Assembly (NCBI GenBank): GCA_030142905.1 | Contig: JASJOG010000003.1 | Span: 248,001 to 312,000 of the forward strand | From: Heliopora coerulea | Taxonomy: Eukaryota; Cnidaria; Anthozoa; Scleralcyonacea; Helioporidae | Direction: 5' to 3' | DNA length: 64,000 nt | Shown here: piece by piece, positions 23,111 through 38,100 of the stretch | Layout of the letters: each line of letters begins with the position of its first letter | Position numbering within the stretch: position 1 is the stretch's first letter | Translations under genes and position numbers: made by a program | The notes under the pieces: model-generated | What the model was told of the DNA's origin: nothing | Seen by the model: only the letters and a program-made list of their open reading frames with translations | The model's database searches: none

Positions 23111-23173
23111 ATGGCGTTGCCTAAGATATCGAAGAGATGCATCAGTATACCTTTAAAACGAGCTACAAACAAG
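23111..23173 (+). CDS. LIAS: LIAS exon 1, targeting peptide
   Basis: 21 codons [20 protein letters not shown](K), rich in K/R without acidic residues, as expected for a mitochondrial presequence. Donor AAG|GTTTGT. Confidence 0.85.
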
Positions 23174-26100
23174 GTTTGTAAAGCGATCGTTTGAATTTAT
23201 TTGTTTAAGTGATGTATGATATTTATCCTCGATACGTCATATAAAGAAGCTAGCCAGTTGAAATTTATTCTTGGAAGTACTGTATATATACAGTGTATGT
23301 ATGATACTACGTAAAAATTATGTAATAAAAAGTTTTTTAACTATAACGATACAATTTTCTTGCCATCACTCCTAGTAGCGTAGCCAAGTTTAGCAGATGT
23401 ATTGCTTTTTTTTCCTGCAATAATGCACTGCAGGTTGATTAAAATCGATGTTAGTTACTCTATATATCCTACAATAGGGCCTACATCAAATTCAATCGAT
23501 ACTTTGGAACCCAAAAGGACCTGACGCAAATGCTAAAAGTTACCCGCAACTTGCGTTGGGCATCATCAACTTTTGAAACCCCAGCTAAGATAATCATCTT
23601 CATCAGTTCTAGGGTCCCTTACCATTGTTAGAATGTTTGCTCCAACATACTTCAAATGAAGAAAAGAATGCCAAATACTTAAAGCATACTAGTACAGTGT
23701 ACATCCAATTGTTTTGACAAAAAACCAGAAATGAAGATTTCAGAAAGTTTACTTTTAGACCTGTTGTTAAGTTGTGCTCATAATACTTCATATAAAATCA
23801 ACGTAATTGGTTATAATTAGTTATCTCAGTTGAGCCAGTAATATGATTAAGACCAATAATATAAGACTTTTCCTGTAATACCATATATAGCACTATTAAT
23901 GATTATTCTGACCAATTGTAATTAAGCACTTTGTGACATAAATGCACTTGATGTAAAAATAAAGTTCAGTTCTTGTATGCTTCCACTGAGTGTGTATCGA
24001 TTGTTCTTGATAATAGAATAAATAAAGAAATGGCAACTACAACAAACTCGACACCTGTGCTCCAATACCCCATACTTTATGGTGATCTTAAAACTTCCCT
24101 GAGATTAAATACTGGGCCCTGGCTGTCATTTTGCCTTTTTGACCACATTCCTAAAATTACTCAAAAGCAAAAGCAAAAAATGTTAAAAACAATTTTGCTA
24201 TATATCAACTGGTATAAGTTTAGCAGCCAATGAGATTCTGACTTGTCATCAGAACTTCAAGTTCTGATGAAGTCCTGGATTTTGCATTCTACTGGACAGG
24301 TATATGCATGTATGTATGCACAAAAATAAGGCAAAATTTTTTGCTCCTAATCATCTTTTCAATAAATGGACCTAGGGCATGTGCCCTGATATAGTGCTTT
24401 GCACTTGATAGTTTTGCAAGATACAGTTTACAGTTCAGGCTACATGGAAACCAAATTATAAGGGTTTAGATAGTATTGATAAAAGTTAATTTATAGACTT
24501 CAAATGATGTGGTAGTATAGTTGATTAGTGAAATTTTCAGGACTTAAGAATCATAACACTATGTTTGGTGATTATGAGGTCAAATTTCCATTAAATATGG
24601 TACACTTCCATTGTCCATAGATGCAACTGTTTTTCAAAGAATTTGTGATGTTTGCAAAGTCATCACTATAGTGCTGGGAATTAGGACAAAAGGGCAACAG
24701 CACTGAATTGCCATCGCCAATTGTGATCACAGCAGCATTTTCCAGTTTTATGACAGCAAAAATGTGAAGCTGTGTTTTGTTCTTTATACAAGCTTTCAGA
24801 CATGATTCAGGCATAAATAAAATCGCATTCACAGACTTGTCAGGCACCTGTATTTTTCCATTGTCTGTGAAACATGAAACTTTTGACATGCTTGTCAGTA
24901 CATTGACAACCTGCACACAAAGGAATTTGACATTTTTGTATGCGTGTCAATAAAGTTTCAATTATAAGACTTCTTTTTAAAAATGCAACAATTCACTTGT
25001 GGCTCGGTGTCAGAAATAATTCCACATCGAGTTTTCCTGCAAAAATTTTTACGATGGCAACTTTTTTGCTGTCACAAACCTTGAGTGTGACAGCATTTGC
25101 AATGGCATTGCCGAATGCTTTTGCTAATTCCCATCACTGTCACTAAGATCTCTTAATATCTCAATATCAATCATAACATAACTTGTCTGAAGTTGTGGAG
25201 ACAAATGATCCTGTTACAATATGACATATCCTCAACAAATTAACCTCTATTTGCAACCCTTGACCTCTACTTCCCTCTCACTTAGAAGTGCATGGTAACC
25301 CCTGAAAAACCTCTGTCTGTAGATCTTCCTATTACCTTGACCCAAATATATGTGTGGAGGATTTATACCAGGATTTTTGCTCTACTAGAATGGTTACCTT
25401 CCCAACAACTAAGGTCTAAGCAGCTTATTTGCACTGAACTGGTCTAAAAAAGTTCACTCTCATAATCATGCATTCTGTTTATGAAAATTCAGGATATTGT
25501 GAGAAATCTATTTGGAAATTCAAGAACATATGCATCTTTATCAAAAGAAAAAAAGGAGGCTCTCAAGAAAGTGCCAATGTTAGAAGAATTTCTCTCTGGT
25601 GACGTTGAACCAAAAAATAATCCTTATAAAAGAGTCAAAGGAACAAGGTATATTGAAAATCAAGACGACTAAGGCTAATATTTGTAATTAACCTTGCTTG
25701 AGGGCTAATTAACATTTTATATAATGGCATCCCATGTGTATGAAGGGCTGAAGAATTGACAAAGGTTAGATTTGCAAATGATTAATCATTTTTTTTCCAT
25801 TAGTCCTTGATTTATTGAACCCAAATAAATGGGTAACTGAATGGTTTGAAGGTCACTGTTACCTGAAGCACAAGGTCAGCTAAGAATAGTCAAACCACTC
25901 ATGACAATCAGTTGAATCTTCACTTTTCTAATTTATTTATTTAAATTAGCTGTCAAGCTGTAGCCATTTCTTCCATTATTTTTGGCAATGTATATGAGAG
26001 GGAGTGAACACTTAGTCTATCTTTTATTTGAGATAACAATCTTCTTAGCAATAAGTATTTTGAGAAAATGTTACATAATCAGTTTTTTTCAAGTTAGTAA

Positions 26101-29100
26101 TATTTTGCAGGTTGAGGCTACCACCATGGCTTAAAACAGAAATTCCAATAGGCAAAAATTACTATAAACTGAAAGAATCTTTGCAAGAACTTAAGCTGTC
26201 AACTGTAAGTTTACATCCATTTTTCATCTTTTTTTTAATCTTATGTAAAAGAAAATTTAGAGTTTCATTTATGTATTGACACTTGCTTGACCTCTGGAAC
26301 AAGTTAAAATGTGGCTGCAAGAAGGTTTAATTTACCCAGAAGAAGTAGCTCACAAGGAAGTTGAAATTAAATAAAAATCAATCATTTCAGACTCTTCCTT
26401 TCACTTTTTGCCCAGTTAATTTTTTCTTTTTCTTTTTAATTTTTTAATTTGTTATCTATAGGGTTGTGGGGTGTAGACATTATCTTTATAGCATGGACTT
26501 AATTTTTAAATTTTTTATCATAGATTCAAAGGCACTACTCATAGTTTGTTTTCACTGACTGATATAAAATCATAACAAAATAAAGTAAAATCATTTGGCC
26601 TGTTAGCTATAGTACAACTGAAAGCCAAATACAAACTAGAAAGATTTAAAAGTGCTAGACATGGAAACTACAGTATCATGTGCAGACAGAAATGAAGGTT
26701 ATGAAGCATATTATAAATTAAACAAATTAACTGAAGCTAATTTATGTGTATAAAATTGATTAAACTGATGAAGAAAAAGCAGAGATGCTTTGTAATTTGA
26801 TTAAGGGAATTAAATGAATTAATCAGGGTATTAAAAACAAGGGAATTACATTAATGGGGAGTCTCCTTTTGTCTCTTATTTGGGCAGGGTATCAACTGGG
26901 GTTTATAATTTGATGAAGTCTTGTATTATCACTGCTGTATTGTAAGATTCTATAGTTCAATGAAATGTCTTAGATTTTCAAGTAGCAAATGAAGTAGCTG
27001 TTCCTTAAATAGAAGAAACTGAGCAAACAAGGAAGCATATTTGTGGAAAAATAAACTTCTTTAACAGCCTTATTGTCTCAAGCTGTTGAACTCACACATA
27101 TGGAACACAGTTTGAGTATTTTTGAAGAGAAGGCCTACAGTACAATTAATAACAGATGTGTGTGGGTTAGTGGCCCCAGGTCTCCCATTGGCTGATGAAC
27201 TATAATCAAACCTTTCAAAACTCGAATGTTATCACTAAAATAGATCTACACAAATTCAAGGAAACAGGTCCATAATTTTTGATTATCAGTACAACAAACA
27301 GAAGGCATCATCATCTGGATTGAGTAAATATACACAATATACAATACACCATGAGAGACTGAACTGTATGGCATTTACAAGGTGAGCTATAGTAAATCCC
27401 ATGCAGTTTGGATGCTGATATTGTATATAGTGCACTTAAAAGGCCATGCTTATTGGCTATTTTGAAGTTTCAGAGAATTTTAAAATAGAAATTGAAGAAA
27501 AATTTTATGTAAATGGACGATTCTGTATCCAATTCACAGCTTACTGAATTGGAGCCAATTTCTTTTGTGTTTTCTTTATGAATTACAGTATAAATATTTT
27601 AACTGCTGTTGCAACAGCAAGAACAGCAGAATAAGGAGACCTCCATCAAGTGACTAAACTAGGGGCACTTGCAAAATTACAATTTCTCTAGCATGTCTTA
27701 TATTGTCTTGTTGTCATGTTAGCATGGTTCTTTGGCCACGTTTTTAAAATATTTTCATGCTTCTTATAAGACAGGATCCATTTCATTGTTTAGCTATTCT
27801 GGCAGTGGAAAATGGATGTAGTTATGAACCTACCCTTTTTTCTGGAAAATCAAACAAAAGCATTGACATGATCCAGATAGATGATGAATAACATTAAACG
27901 TAGTGAAATGAACGTGTAAATGTTCACGAGTAAGAGCTTTAGATTTTGCCTAAAACTCCCAAAATACAGGGTGTCAAAATGCTTATCTATGAGAGGATGT
28001 GTAATATTTCAATTCTATTTCAAAATCATCCTCGCAGATACATGAACAGAAAATTTTAAAAATTATCATAAAAAATTCTGTTCATGTGTGCTCATCTGTT
28101 CTGTTCTGTGCAGGAAATGGCATTTCAGGGAAGTGAGAATACCAAAATGTCTTATAGATTATGTCACCAGCGCACCCTCCAGAACGCACCTTTGGGGTAA
28201 AAGGGTTCAGAAAATAACTTTCCAAACCTCTTGTGAATAATTACGAGATCGACTCCTGACAATAATGGACAGCACCTTTTGTGACAATTACCAAACGTAC
28301 GTCCTTAATCAATAACTGTTCTTCCGAACGTCGTCCAGAATAGTTCATCGGCACTACAACGTAGAGCACAGTGGAGGAAATGCAGGTTAACATTAAACTA
28401 ATCCACAATTATTAGAAAATTGTCTCAACGTTTTTGCCAGGATTGCAGTAGTGAGGATCTCGCAGATGCTATATTTCCCAATTTTCACTTTGTTTTGGCA
28501 CACATTCAAAAATCAATCAGGGGATTTCAAATATTTTATCGTTTCTGGAGAAAATCGAGAAATTGGAGAAAATAAGTGCATAAATTGTATCGATAGGGTT
28601 TATTCACGTCTCTACAACCTGTAATATCGTCAACCTTGCTGCAGTTCGTTCTGTTACAGAGCTGTAGCAAGTTGTTGAAAATACTGCAACGAGCTTGTTG
28701 TACCAGCAAGGAGTTTTCAGACTTGTGAAGACAACTTACGGCGAAATTGATACGAGTTGTCGGAGTTATTGCAAGACTGCAAATAAACAGATCCACACTT
28801 TTTACAACAATGAATAAAAACACATACTGATTAAATACAGCTGTAGAATGTTGGAAGCTTTGCGCTTTTGACTTTTTCGATTACATCCCTTAGTGAATTC
28901 GTGTTTTTGTGGTGTTTCACTTTAATATTTACAGTGGGCTGACCAGCAACCAACTTCATGATTTCCCCTGTGTATACCGTACTTCTACATAATTATGCAA
29001 AGACTCCTGATATTTCAGGCTAACCAGCAAGAGGTCCTAAATTCTCACTTATGAATCACTTCTACTTCTCTACTCAGCACTTTCTTTGGATGGCAGGATT

Positions 29101-32100
29101 AACGATTTACCATCCTGGAGACGAAGAGAAAAAGTGAGACGTTTTTGTTTTGAAATATCTTCTATCAAAGTGAAGAGCAGCATTGTCTCGAGTTCTAGTT
29201 TTTGGTATGGGAGTATCCCATTAATAGCGTGAATGTTCACTAAATTCTGCCACTGACCACGCGCTTACATGCGAACACCGCGGTAAATACATGCACCCTT
29301 TCATTTCTTTTTTTCTTTCCTTTTTTTTGTAATCACAAAATATATCGTAATTGAAAATGTTTCCGTTCGTTATTGTCAATGACTGAGACTCTAGTACCGG
29401 AATATACCTAGAGTAATGCCATTTTCCCATTATAAATAGGCAAAATGCTTATGCGTTTTAGCAAATGGTTTAATGTTTAAGCTACTAGGTAGCAATTGTC
29501 GTAACTTTGAAAGAATATATCAGATCTTATAGTTGTACATGCTTTAGTCAGTGGAATTTTATCGATAAAGTATCAAAGGGAAAACCTCTCCGAACAGTAG
29601 ATCGTGAGAAGAAAATGCGCCAAAGGTATTTGGCGCAATTGTAACTTTTTGTTGCAAATTGGATCATTGCAGTGGCTTCGAATTCCAATTGCCGGAAACA
29701 TCTTTTCGTTAAACTGCAATGGAGACTAGTGTTTATTCTTGAAAGTCAGCCAGTTCATTATTTTCCGTGGTTTCGTCATCATTTAAATGATGGTGACAGA
29801 AAGAGGTTGGGAGCAGCAGGTCTACATCACACTTCTACCTGCCCTTTCCTATATGCTGTACGTCCCTGATGCTCAAAAGGTGATTTGAGAATTAGATTGC
29901 ACATGTTGTATTGTCAAAACGTGTTACAGGTTTTGAGAATTGAAACATTTATATGTACAGGTATGTGAGGAGGCAAAATGTCCGAACATCGGTGAATGCT
30001 GGGGTGGAGCAGATGGTAAAACCGCAACTGCGACAATCATGGTAATGTTGATTAAAAGTGTGTGAAGTAAATAAGTCTTGCAGTATATAGTATGCATGCA
30101 TTAAAGTAAATAATGTAAGAAAACCTGTTAAGATTTACTATTCGGATTATTTGGATCCTATAAAAAGAGAAGAAAACCATAAAAAACAACTTGAATTCGT
30201 AGTACTGTTTAGACGTTCTTTGCAAAGTGGGAGCATGTCAAACTATCATTATTCGTCGGGCTTATCGTTAGGTACATCCCCATGTCCTTTTCTGTATGGT
30301 TGGAAAAGTAACCTGTATTTTAGGATCCTTAAAACAAACGGTGACTCAGGTTATGAAGTTCATGGTTACAATATAATAATGCATGATTGAAGCACAGAGG
30401 AAAATGTACAGTTGAAGTCGATTCACTGACCGGTCAACTCTTATTCTCTTAACGTGGGGAACCAAGTTGAAAACGTGTAAGGAGAGGTGAAAGAATGACG
30501 ATTCGGTGATATTACGGTAGACTCCAGGCTTCGAAAGATCCATCCCCCTGGAAAATGGACGATTGAACGGCACAAAGCATACTTCAAAAAACCTTGTCGA
30601 ATGACATGCCATGTTTGGGAGTGTTCACCAAACTGTTGGTATTGAGTGAACACTCCCGAACACATGAAAACCTACATTTAATGAAAGAAATATTCATGCA
30701 TCAGAATTATATATTTTAAGGCCAACTAGGACCAGTTGTGAAAAATGCTACTCTTGAGCCTCCGGATGGGAAACGAACCAGCGATCACGACTGTGCCAAT
30801 TTAGTGCAATGCTCTGCCAAGCGAGTTACAAAAGGCCGTTGTCGAGAGCTTGTCCAGGAGTTGTGTGTTTTTCTCTCGGTGCAAAGCGGTGCATTATAGA
30901 TTGTTAGGGTCGCTGGTTAGTTTCCCAGCTGGAAGCTCAAGAGTTGCGTTTTTCGCACCTGATCCCGGTTTGGTTTTAAAATATACGTATTTTACATTCG
31001 AAAATCTCCTATATTAAATGTAAACTTCATTTCACGTGATCGAGAGTAAACACCCAGTATTCATGCTTTTAAAAGAGCTAGTTTTCCAGCTTTAATTTGT
31101 TGTCATTGTCTATATGAGGTGACCCTTCGAAAATTAAAGTTTTCTGTTCGTATTTTTGTTATTTATGACTGCTTATTATAATTTTCAGCTTCTTGGAGAC
31201 CAGTGTACTAGAGGATGTCGATTTTGCTCCATCAAAACCAACAAAAAGCCGCCTCCACCAGATCCACTGGAACCAGAAAACACTGCAGCAGCTATCTCGC
31301 AATGGGGGCTGGGTTACGTTGTCCTTACTTCTGTCGATAGAGACGGTAGGAGTGTGGGATTTGTGGTGGGAATACTGAAGATCTACTTAAGGTGTCTTGG
31401 CTCCATAAACAATTTTTTACTTGCACATGAAATACAACGTTCGATCAGATACTAGCTACCTCCAAACATAGCCTCAGTCGGCAGTGAATTACTTGCAAAG
31501 AACTACCCAAATTTTCTTGAGGCTGCTCCTTAAGCTTCTTCACAAACAGAAACTCACTCCGATTATACGAATGGCAAGCAGAAAAAATCTTTGGTGCATG
31601 TAGCTGTGATTTTGAACGCTAACACAATTTTAAAAATGAAAATTTGTGTCCGTTTGATCGTGTGTATGACATTCTTCATGTTACGTTGCAGTGAACAGCA
31701 TTTCAATAGACTCTGATTAAAACAAATTTTATTATTTAACCAGTGAGAAAACCAATTGAAATCGTAGGATATAAAAGCCTTCGAGAAAAAATTTAGGTGT
31801 GAGAAGTAAAAAGAAATAAGTCATGTAATATTGTCGAAATACCACCTCAATTGTGTCTTGCGATTTTTACTCATATTTTTGGTACCAAGATGCTTTTCGG
31901 AGTTTGTTTTATATTATACTATGTAAAGTTGTTGGCAGGCATTGGATTTAAAGTATTTTTATTTGATCAATTTCAGATTTACCTGATGGAGGTGCCTCCC
32001 ACTTCGCAGAGACTGTCATAAAAATTAAAAAAAAGTAGGAGAAATACCTTATTCTTACCAGCTTTAAAATAAACTTTTTAAATGTGACAGTTTTTCCATG

Positions 32101-35100
32101 GTTGTTGACCAACATAATACTGTGCATCACCAATAACTATCTGTCGGTTCCGGATACTGGTATAAAATATCCTCCCAAATATTTCGTACGAATTTGATTT
32201 CCGACAAAGATTTGTCCAAAGAATACAATAGAGTCCTATTTTTTAAGGTCCTAAATTTTCTGGTAGTCCAGATCTCTTCCCTCATTGATATGAAAGAAAA
32301 TACACGTGTCCTCCCTTGACCTGTTGACAACACTGTCAAACGTTTGCGCGTGTGAGTGCCTGAAGCCTGTAGTTGTTTTTGTCGGGGAAAACTGAGTATG
32401 ATAGGTACTCATCACTGTTTTTAAAAGTGGGTTATGAAAATTACGGATGGGTAAACTCAGAACATTTTAGAATACTATCAATAAAGTCATATACGGATTT
32501 CGAACCTCATCTTTTCACTGGTTCTCGTGCATTTAGGATGAACGTGTTCAGCATCGGGTCATAATAAAAGGCAACAAAGTTTCCGGGTATTTTTATGAGC
32601 TACGAGTCTTACGTGCACGTATTTTTATGACTTTTTGGCAGCAGTGTACCATGGCTGCCATTTTTGGCTTCAAGTTTTATGTATAAGTCCTTCTGCTAAA
32701 GGCACCGAAGGACAGACCACTGACCCGTACTTTTGACAGAACTATTGGCACTTTATGGGCCCTTTTCGTAAATAGTTTTTTCCACAGATTTGCACATGCA
32801 AAGTGTTTTTCTTACTGCATATGTTTGGTTGTTGCTAATTGTGGAAACATGGGTTCATTTTAAAAAATTTGAGAAATAACGTTCATGTGACAAAAATGGT
32901 ACGTTTTCAAGTAAAACTACCTAGTTGGAGAATCCCGAAGTGAGCAAGTGTTACGATTCTGTGTCCTTTTGTTGTTGTCTTCGCCGTTTGCTATTTCGCG
33001 GCGCTTTTTCAATACAACGTTTATACCAAACAATCATTGATGACACATTTTTTGTTATAACTAAAAGAACTCTTTCGAGTCTTGAATCTTGTCTTCGGTC
33101 TTCTCACTGCTGTCTTTTGGCAAATTAAACATTTGTGTAGCGTTCCCAGACCGTACACTCCGTGAAATGTTAGGTACGCCATTAGTACTCATAAATTTTC
33201 CTAAAAATATTTTATGACATTTGATTGGTCGTTGATTGTAACAGCTAGCAATCACTGCCATAAACAAACGGGCGTATGATCGAACGGAAAAATGACATAA
33301 AAGTGGTTCTGCGTTGGCAGTGTAGAATGACGAGTCAAGAGCCAAAAGGGTCAGGGAACTGCCTAAAGTTAGGAAGGAGATTCTGACACTTCGTGCTAAT
33401 ACCCTTTGTCTCGTGTATAGATTGGACAAAGGACCTTCACTCGAAACTTCAATATCTCCGTCCTAAGTCTGGGCAGTTCCTGATTCTTTTAGCTTGTAAC
33501 TGATACAATTGTTTTGAATTCTTTAATATTGTTTTCAACGTAAATTTCGGCCGTCTTGCGTTCATATCCGTTTGTTTGTCGGTATGGTGAAACTAGCAGA
33601 TAACTCAAACTTACCATTTGTGACACGTTTTGTTTTTAAGATTGGTTACTTTTACTGCACGGCGTTGGTCAAGGCAACCTTCTTGCCTATGCAAAATTTT
33701 CATGGTCATGTCAAGTTCCACACACGCTGACTAAGCAGTCTCAATTTTCGCTTTGATATCGAGTTTTGCTTGAGAAATTAAGTGTTTGTTTTCTCTGTTT
33801 TTAAATTATTCAAGCTTTGGAAACAACATCTGTTATCAAAAATAATTTCCAATGAGAACTGTTTTCGATGGTCAAATATCAAAATAAACAGCTTTATTTC
33901 GTCATTATTTTGGATATCACACGTACAATAAAAGAAGGAACTGGTGTCAATCCACTTTGCCTTCAAACCTGCAACCTTTCAAGGTCGCTCAACTACCTAA
34001 GTTGCAAAATACCAAGGTTAAAATTTTACAGGTCCTTGCGTCATACTACATAGCTGTGAATAAATCTTAGAACTGGTGCTATAAATCTGTCATATAACAT
34101 TGCATTTATAGAACCTGGAATGAGAAAATTTTCGGAATAAATTAAAAATTTGAAAATTTTGCTAATTAGTCTAATTTGTTTCGCGTTTTCAGAAACCCAG
34201 CTTTGTTGGTTGAATGTCTTACTCCAGATTTTAGAGGAAACCTGGATCACGTCAGAATAATTGTAGACTCTGGGTTGGATGTTTTCGCGCATAATGTCGA
34301 GACGGTGAACCGACTACAGTTGTAAGTATACGTCATTGAATCAAATCTCGGTCAATAATACTGTCGTTTTTGTTTGGTCAAACGCGCCTTGCGTGTCTCG
34401 TTATTTACGGAAGTGCAATAAATTACTGTAAATATCGATGAAAAGCTTTTTAAATGCAGATTGTGATACAACTGTTTGCATTTTTAATGGCTCCAATTTT
34501 CTGGCAATTGAAAGCGTTAAAATGCCAAACTTGGGTCGTTATAACCTCTGGGGCAGGCACGAAAGAGTGAAAATTCAACAGATCATCCTAATAAACATTA
34601 CATGCATAAAAAGGTAAAAATGTGCACTGAAATTAATCCAACTCTTATTTACTCAGTTATTCTTGCAGTACATCTATTAAGCTCGGTTACCTTGCTGACT
34701 TCCTTATTACCTAGCTGCGTAACCTTTAAATTGTCTCTTTTTATTCACTGAGTCATTAAGTTTTTGGTTGGTTACAATTAAAAATTTTTAAATATTTACA
34801 TAATATTATACTTATTTTATACCTTGAAGTAGATTAATTAAACGCTTTCTTCAATCTTTAAAACAATGCTCTTATGCTTTGAACTAATTTTAATGTAGTT
34901 TTTCACTTTGCTTATGCTTTAACGTTTCCTACTTCATGTAATTAATGTTTATTTGAATGGTTTGTTGAATTTGTACTTTTCAGCATTCACATCAGAGGTT
35001 ACCGGCTTGTGTTTAGTTTCGTTGTTTTAGAAAATAAAATTTCAATTACCCACGGTAGGGAAATTATAATTCCTATGTTTGACACACGAGGAGACAGTTT

Positions 35101-38100
35101 TCATCTGTGTCCATCCTCTACACAAAATGTCATACATTAAGTTTTTAACTCCCTCATTTCAAAATTTCTCTGTTGTAATATCCATACGTTTCAAAAATTA
35201 TAATTGTGAGGGTATTGCTGACTTTGAAATAGATGTACATGTACACATGTAATATACATCAGACGATTTGCCATTAAAAAGAGTTCAAGTCTTCAAACCA
35301 GAATATTACTTATATCCTGTGTTTAGGTCTTGTGCTTGGAATTATCCTCTAATAAAGACTTGTTTTGATCAAAGTTGAATGGTTTAATTTGTTGTGGTGT
35401 TAAAGACACCAAGTAATTGGAATATATGAACTATTAAAAAAACATTTCATTCTACATCTCACAATCATTATAATAATTTAATCCGTTCTACTCCCTTATA
35501 TCCAGATCTTTTTATTTTTACTGGTTCATTTTCATCTTACAATACATGTGTATACATATAAATATACCACACATCCATACCTAAACCTACACAAATACCT
35601 GTACCTGTACCTACAACTACATCTACACCTCCACCTCCACTTGAATCTAGATTTGTTGCTATGTACCTATGTCTAGGTACCTATTACCTGTACCTATAAC
35701 GATGCCTGCGACTACAGCTTTACCTATGTCTTTAACTTTACGTACTGTATACCGAGACCTATAGCTATAACTGTAGGTAAAGGTAAAGTGTCTTTATTTA
35801 TACTGGATAACCCTATCAGCTATCTAAGCTGGTCTCCCTAGAGGTCCAGTAAGGGCCTACCCTCATGGGTCCAGTGTTATGACAGGAGGAAACCGGAGTA
35901 CCTGGAGAAAACCTGCGATGCTTGGTAGAGTCAAACTGGGCAACACTCTTCTCACATGTGACCAAGGCAACTTTTAATCAGATTACTGCACGCGGCCGGA
36001 ATCGAACCCTAGTCACAGTGGTGAGAGACACGTGCACTACCACTGTGCCACCAGTACGTATGTACGTATGCTTACGCATATACCTACACGTTTAACCCTT
36101 GTTCCCAGTATTATCAACAGTTCCTTTGGCATTTGAGTATAGCGCATATACTACCCTCTTAATTGTTTTAGGCTTGTACGTGATCCGAGGGCTGGATATG
36201 AACAATCGTTAAATGTATTACGTCATGCCAAAAGTCTCCGCCCAGACCTAGTCACTAAAAGTTCAATAATGTTAGGTGTTGGAGAAAGTGACGAAGAAGT
36301 GGTAAAAACAATGAAAGGTGAGCGGGTTTTCGCTAACAAAGCTTGAACATTTCTCGATAATTCTCGCTGCGGTAAGTATATTACAGGTCAGGGTGAAAAA
36401 AAAGATAGTATAAGCAGTTCAAAAAACAACGTTGAGGCTCTAGCGACAGTCCGAACCGCGTTTACAGTACCAATGAAGTGCCCATTTATATTGCTCGCTT
36501 TGTGGATTTATAACAGTATGGTAATCCAGAATGACAAAATTCCGGAGTTCTTACCCAGAAGAAGCAATTCAACGATTACAAATGCTCATGTTTGTTAGTG
36601 AATTTTAAATTAGTGTAAATTAGCCTTTGTGACTTTCTTAATTATCCAAGAACAATAGTATGTTCTATTGATATTGAAATTTATTTATACTTCACATTTT
36701 TACGTATTTGTAAAATACTTAAGGCACTAGTTAATTACATCTTATAGACCTAAAGATGACCCGATATCGGGTCGAAACATAGTCCAAATAAATTGTATTT
36801 AGATTGAAATGTTTAACAGCCTCAGAATATTTTTGCTGAAGCTGTTTTTGTACTCTAGATCTTCGGAAAGCTGATGTGGATTGCTTAACACTTGGGCAGT
36901 ATATGCAGCCAACAAAGTTGCATCTCAAGGTATAATCCATCAATAATTTTGTACATTATTAGTCTTTACAAATTGCAATTGTGTGGAGACCCATGCTCCT
37001 TAGGTATTCCTCTGATTTTTCGAGGTGGAAATCTTGATTAATTGATTGCCCAGTGGGAGGGCCCCGGATGAAAAATACGAGCTAGAGCTCTTTGAAAAGA
37101 CTCAAGGACCAGGGATCGAGGTACATGCAGAGGCACCACAGGTTTAACATGCTAATCTGGCCTTAGATTGGGGTTTTGACCTGTGGCCAGTGGCCATGAT
37201 GTGTTTTAATTTTTATGTTTCTATTGTTTATGGTTGTTTTTATATAGCACGTTGGAAATTTATTAAATTAGTTCGGTCAACGAAGAGCTGATATATGGCT
37301 TGTTCTTCTTCCTTCATCTGTAGTTTGTTTATGTTGTAATTGTCACTCGTAAAAAGGTTCGAATGTCTGATGTAAAGGTACCAAAACCCATTGATGTTGC
37401 TAAATTGAAAGATCCTGACGTAAAGAAAGAACTGTCTGATGCTTTTGATTCTCTTAGCTTTGATGATTGTTCATGGGAAAGTTTTAAGATGGTTTTCGAC
37501 ACTGGTGTGGATGTGCTGGATCTCAAGAAGACTAAGCACGGGGATTGGTTCAATGATATTAGTGTTGAAATAAGCAGTCTTTTGGATGAGATGCGAAATG
37601 CTCATCAGAAGTTACTTAGCAGTTTGATGTTTTAGGAAACATGAGAGCTTGGATATATTGAAGTAGATGAACGATCTTCAAGCTCGATACTCAGAAAATG
37701 ATATCTGAGCCCCAGACGGGGATCGAACCCGCAACCTTCTGATGACCGGTTAGACGCTCTAACCATTGAGCTACCGAGACTCAGATGGCGAGCTAAGTTG
37801 CAAATTCGATATATATATATGTGCGACCTAAGCGGAAGCCACTATATATTGATAATGATCGAGCTTGAGTATCGAGCTTGAAGATCGTTCATCTACTTCA
37901 ATATATCCAAGCTCTCATGTTTCCTAAAACATCAAACTGCTTCAATCATTATCAATATATAGTGGCTTCCGCTTAGGTTGCACATATATATATATCGAAT
38001 TTGCAACTTAGCTCGCCATCTGAGTCTCGGTAGCTCAATGGTTAGAGCGTCTAACCGGTCATCAGAAGGTTGCGGGTTCGATCCCCGTCTGGGGCTCAGA

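Noticed and set aside
28536..28823. 95-codon minus ORF in LIAS intron 3
   Set aside because: No domain, no conserved pattern and no transcription signal visible.
38024..38095. Functional tRNA-Thr gene
   Set aside because: C at position 33, stem mismatch, mirrored copy and a target duplication point to a SINE; kept only as tRNA-like.
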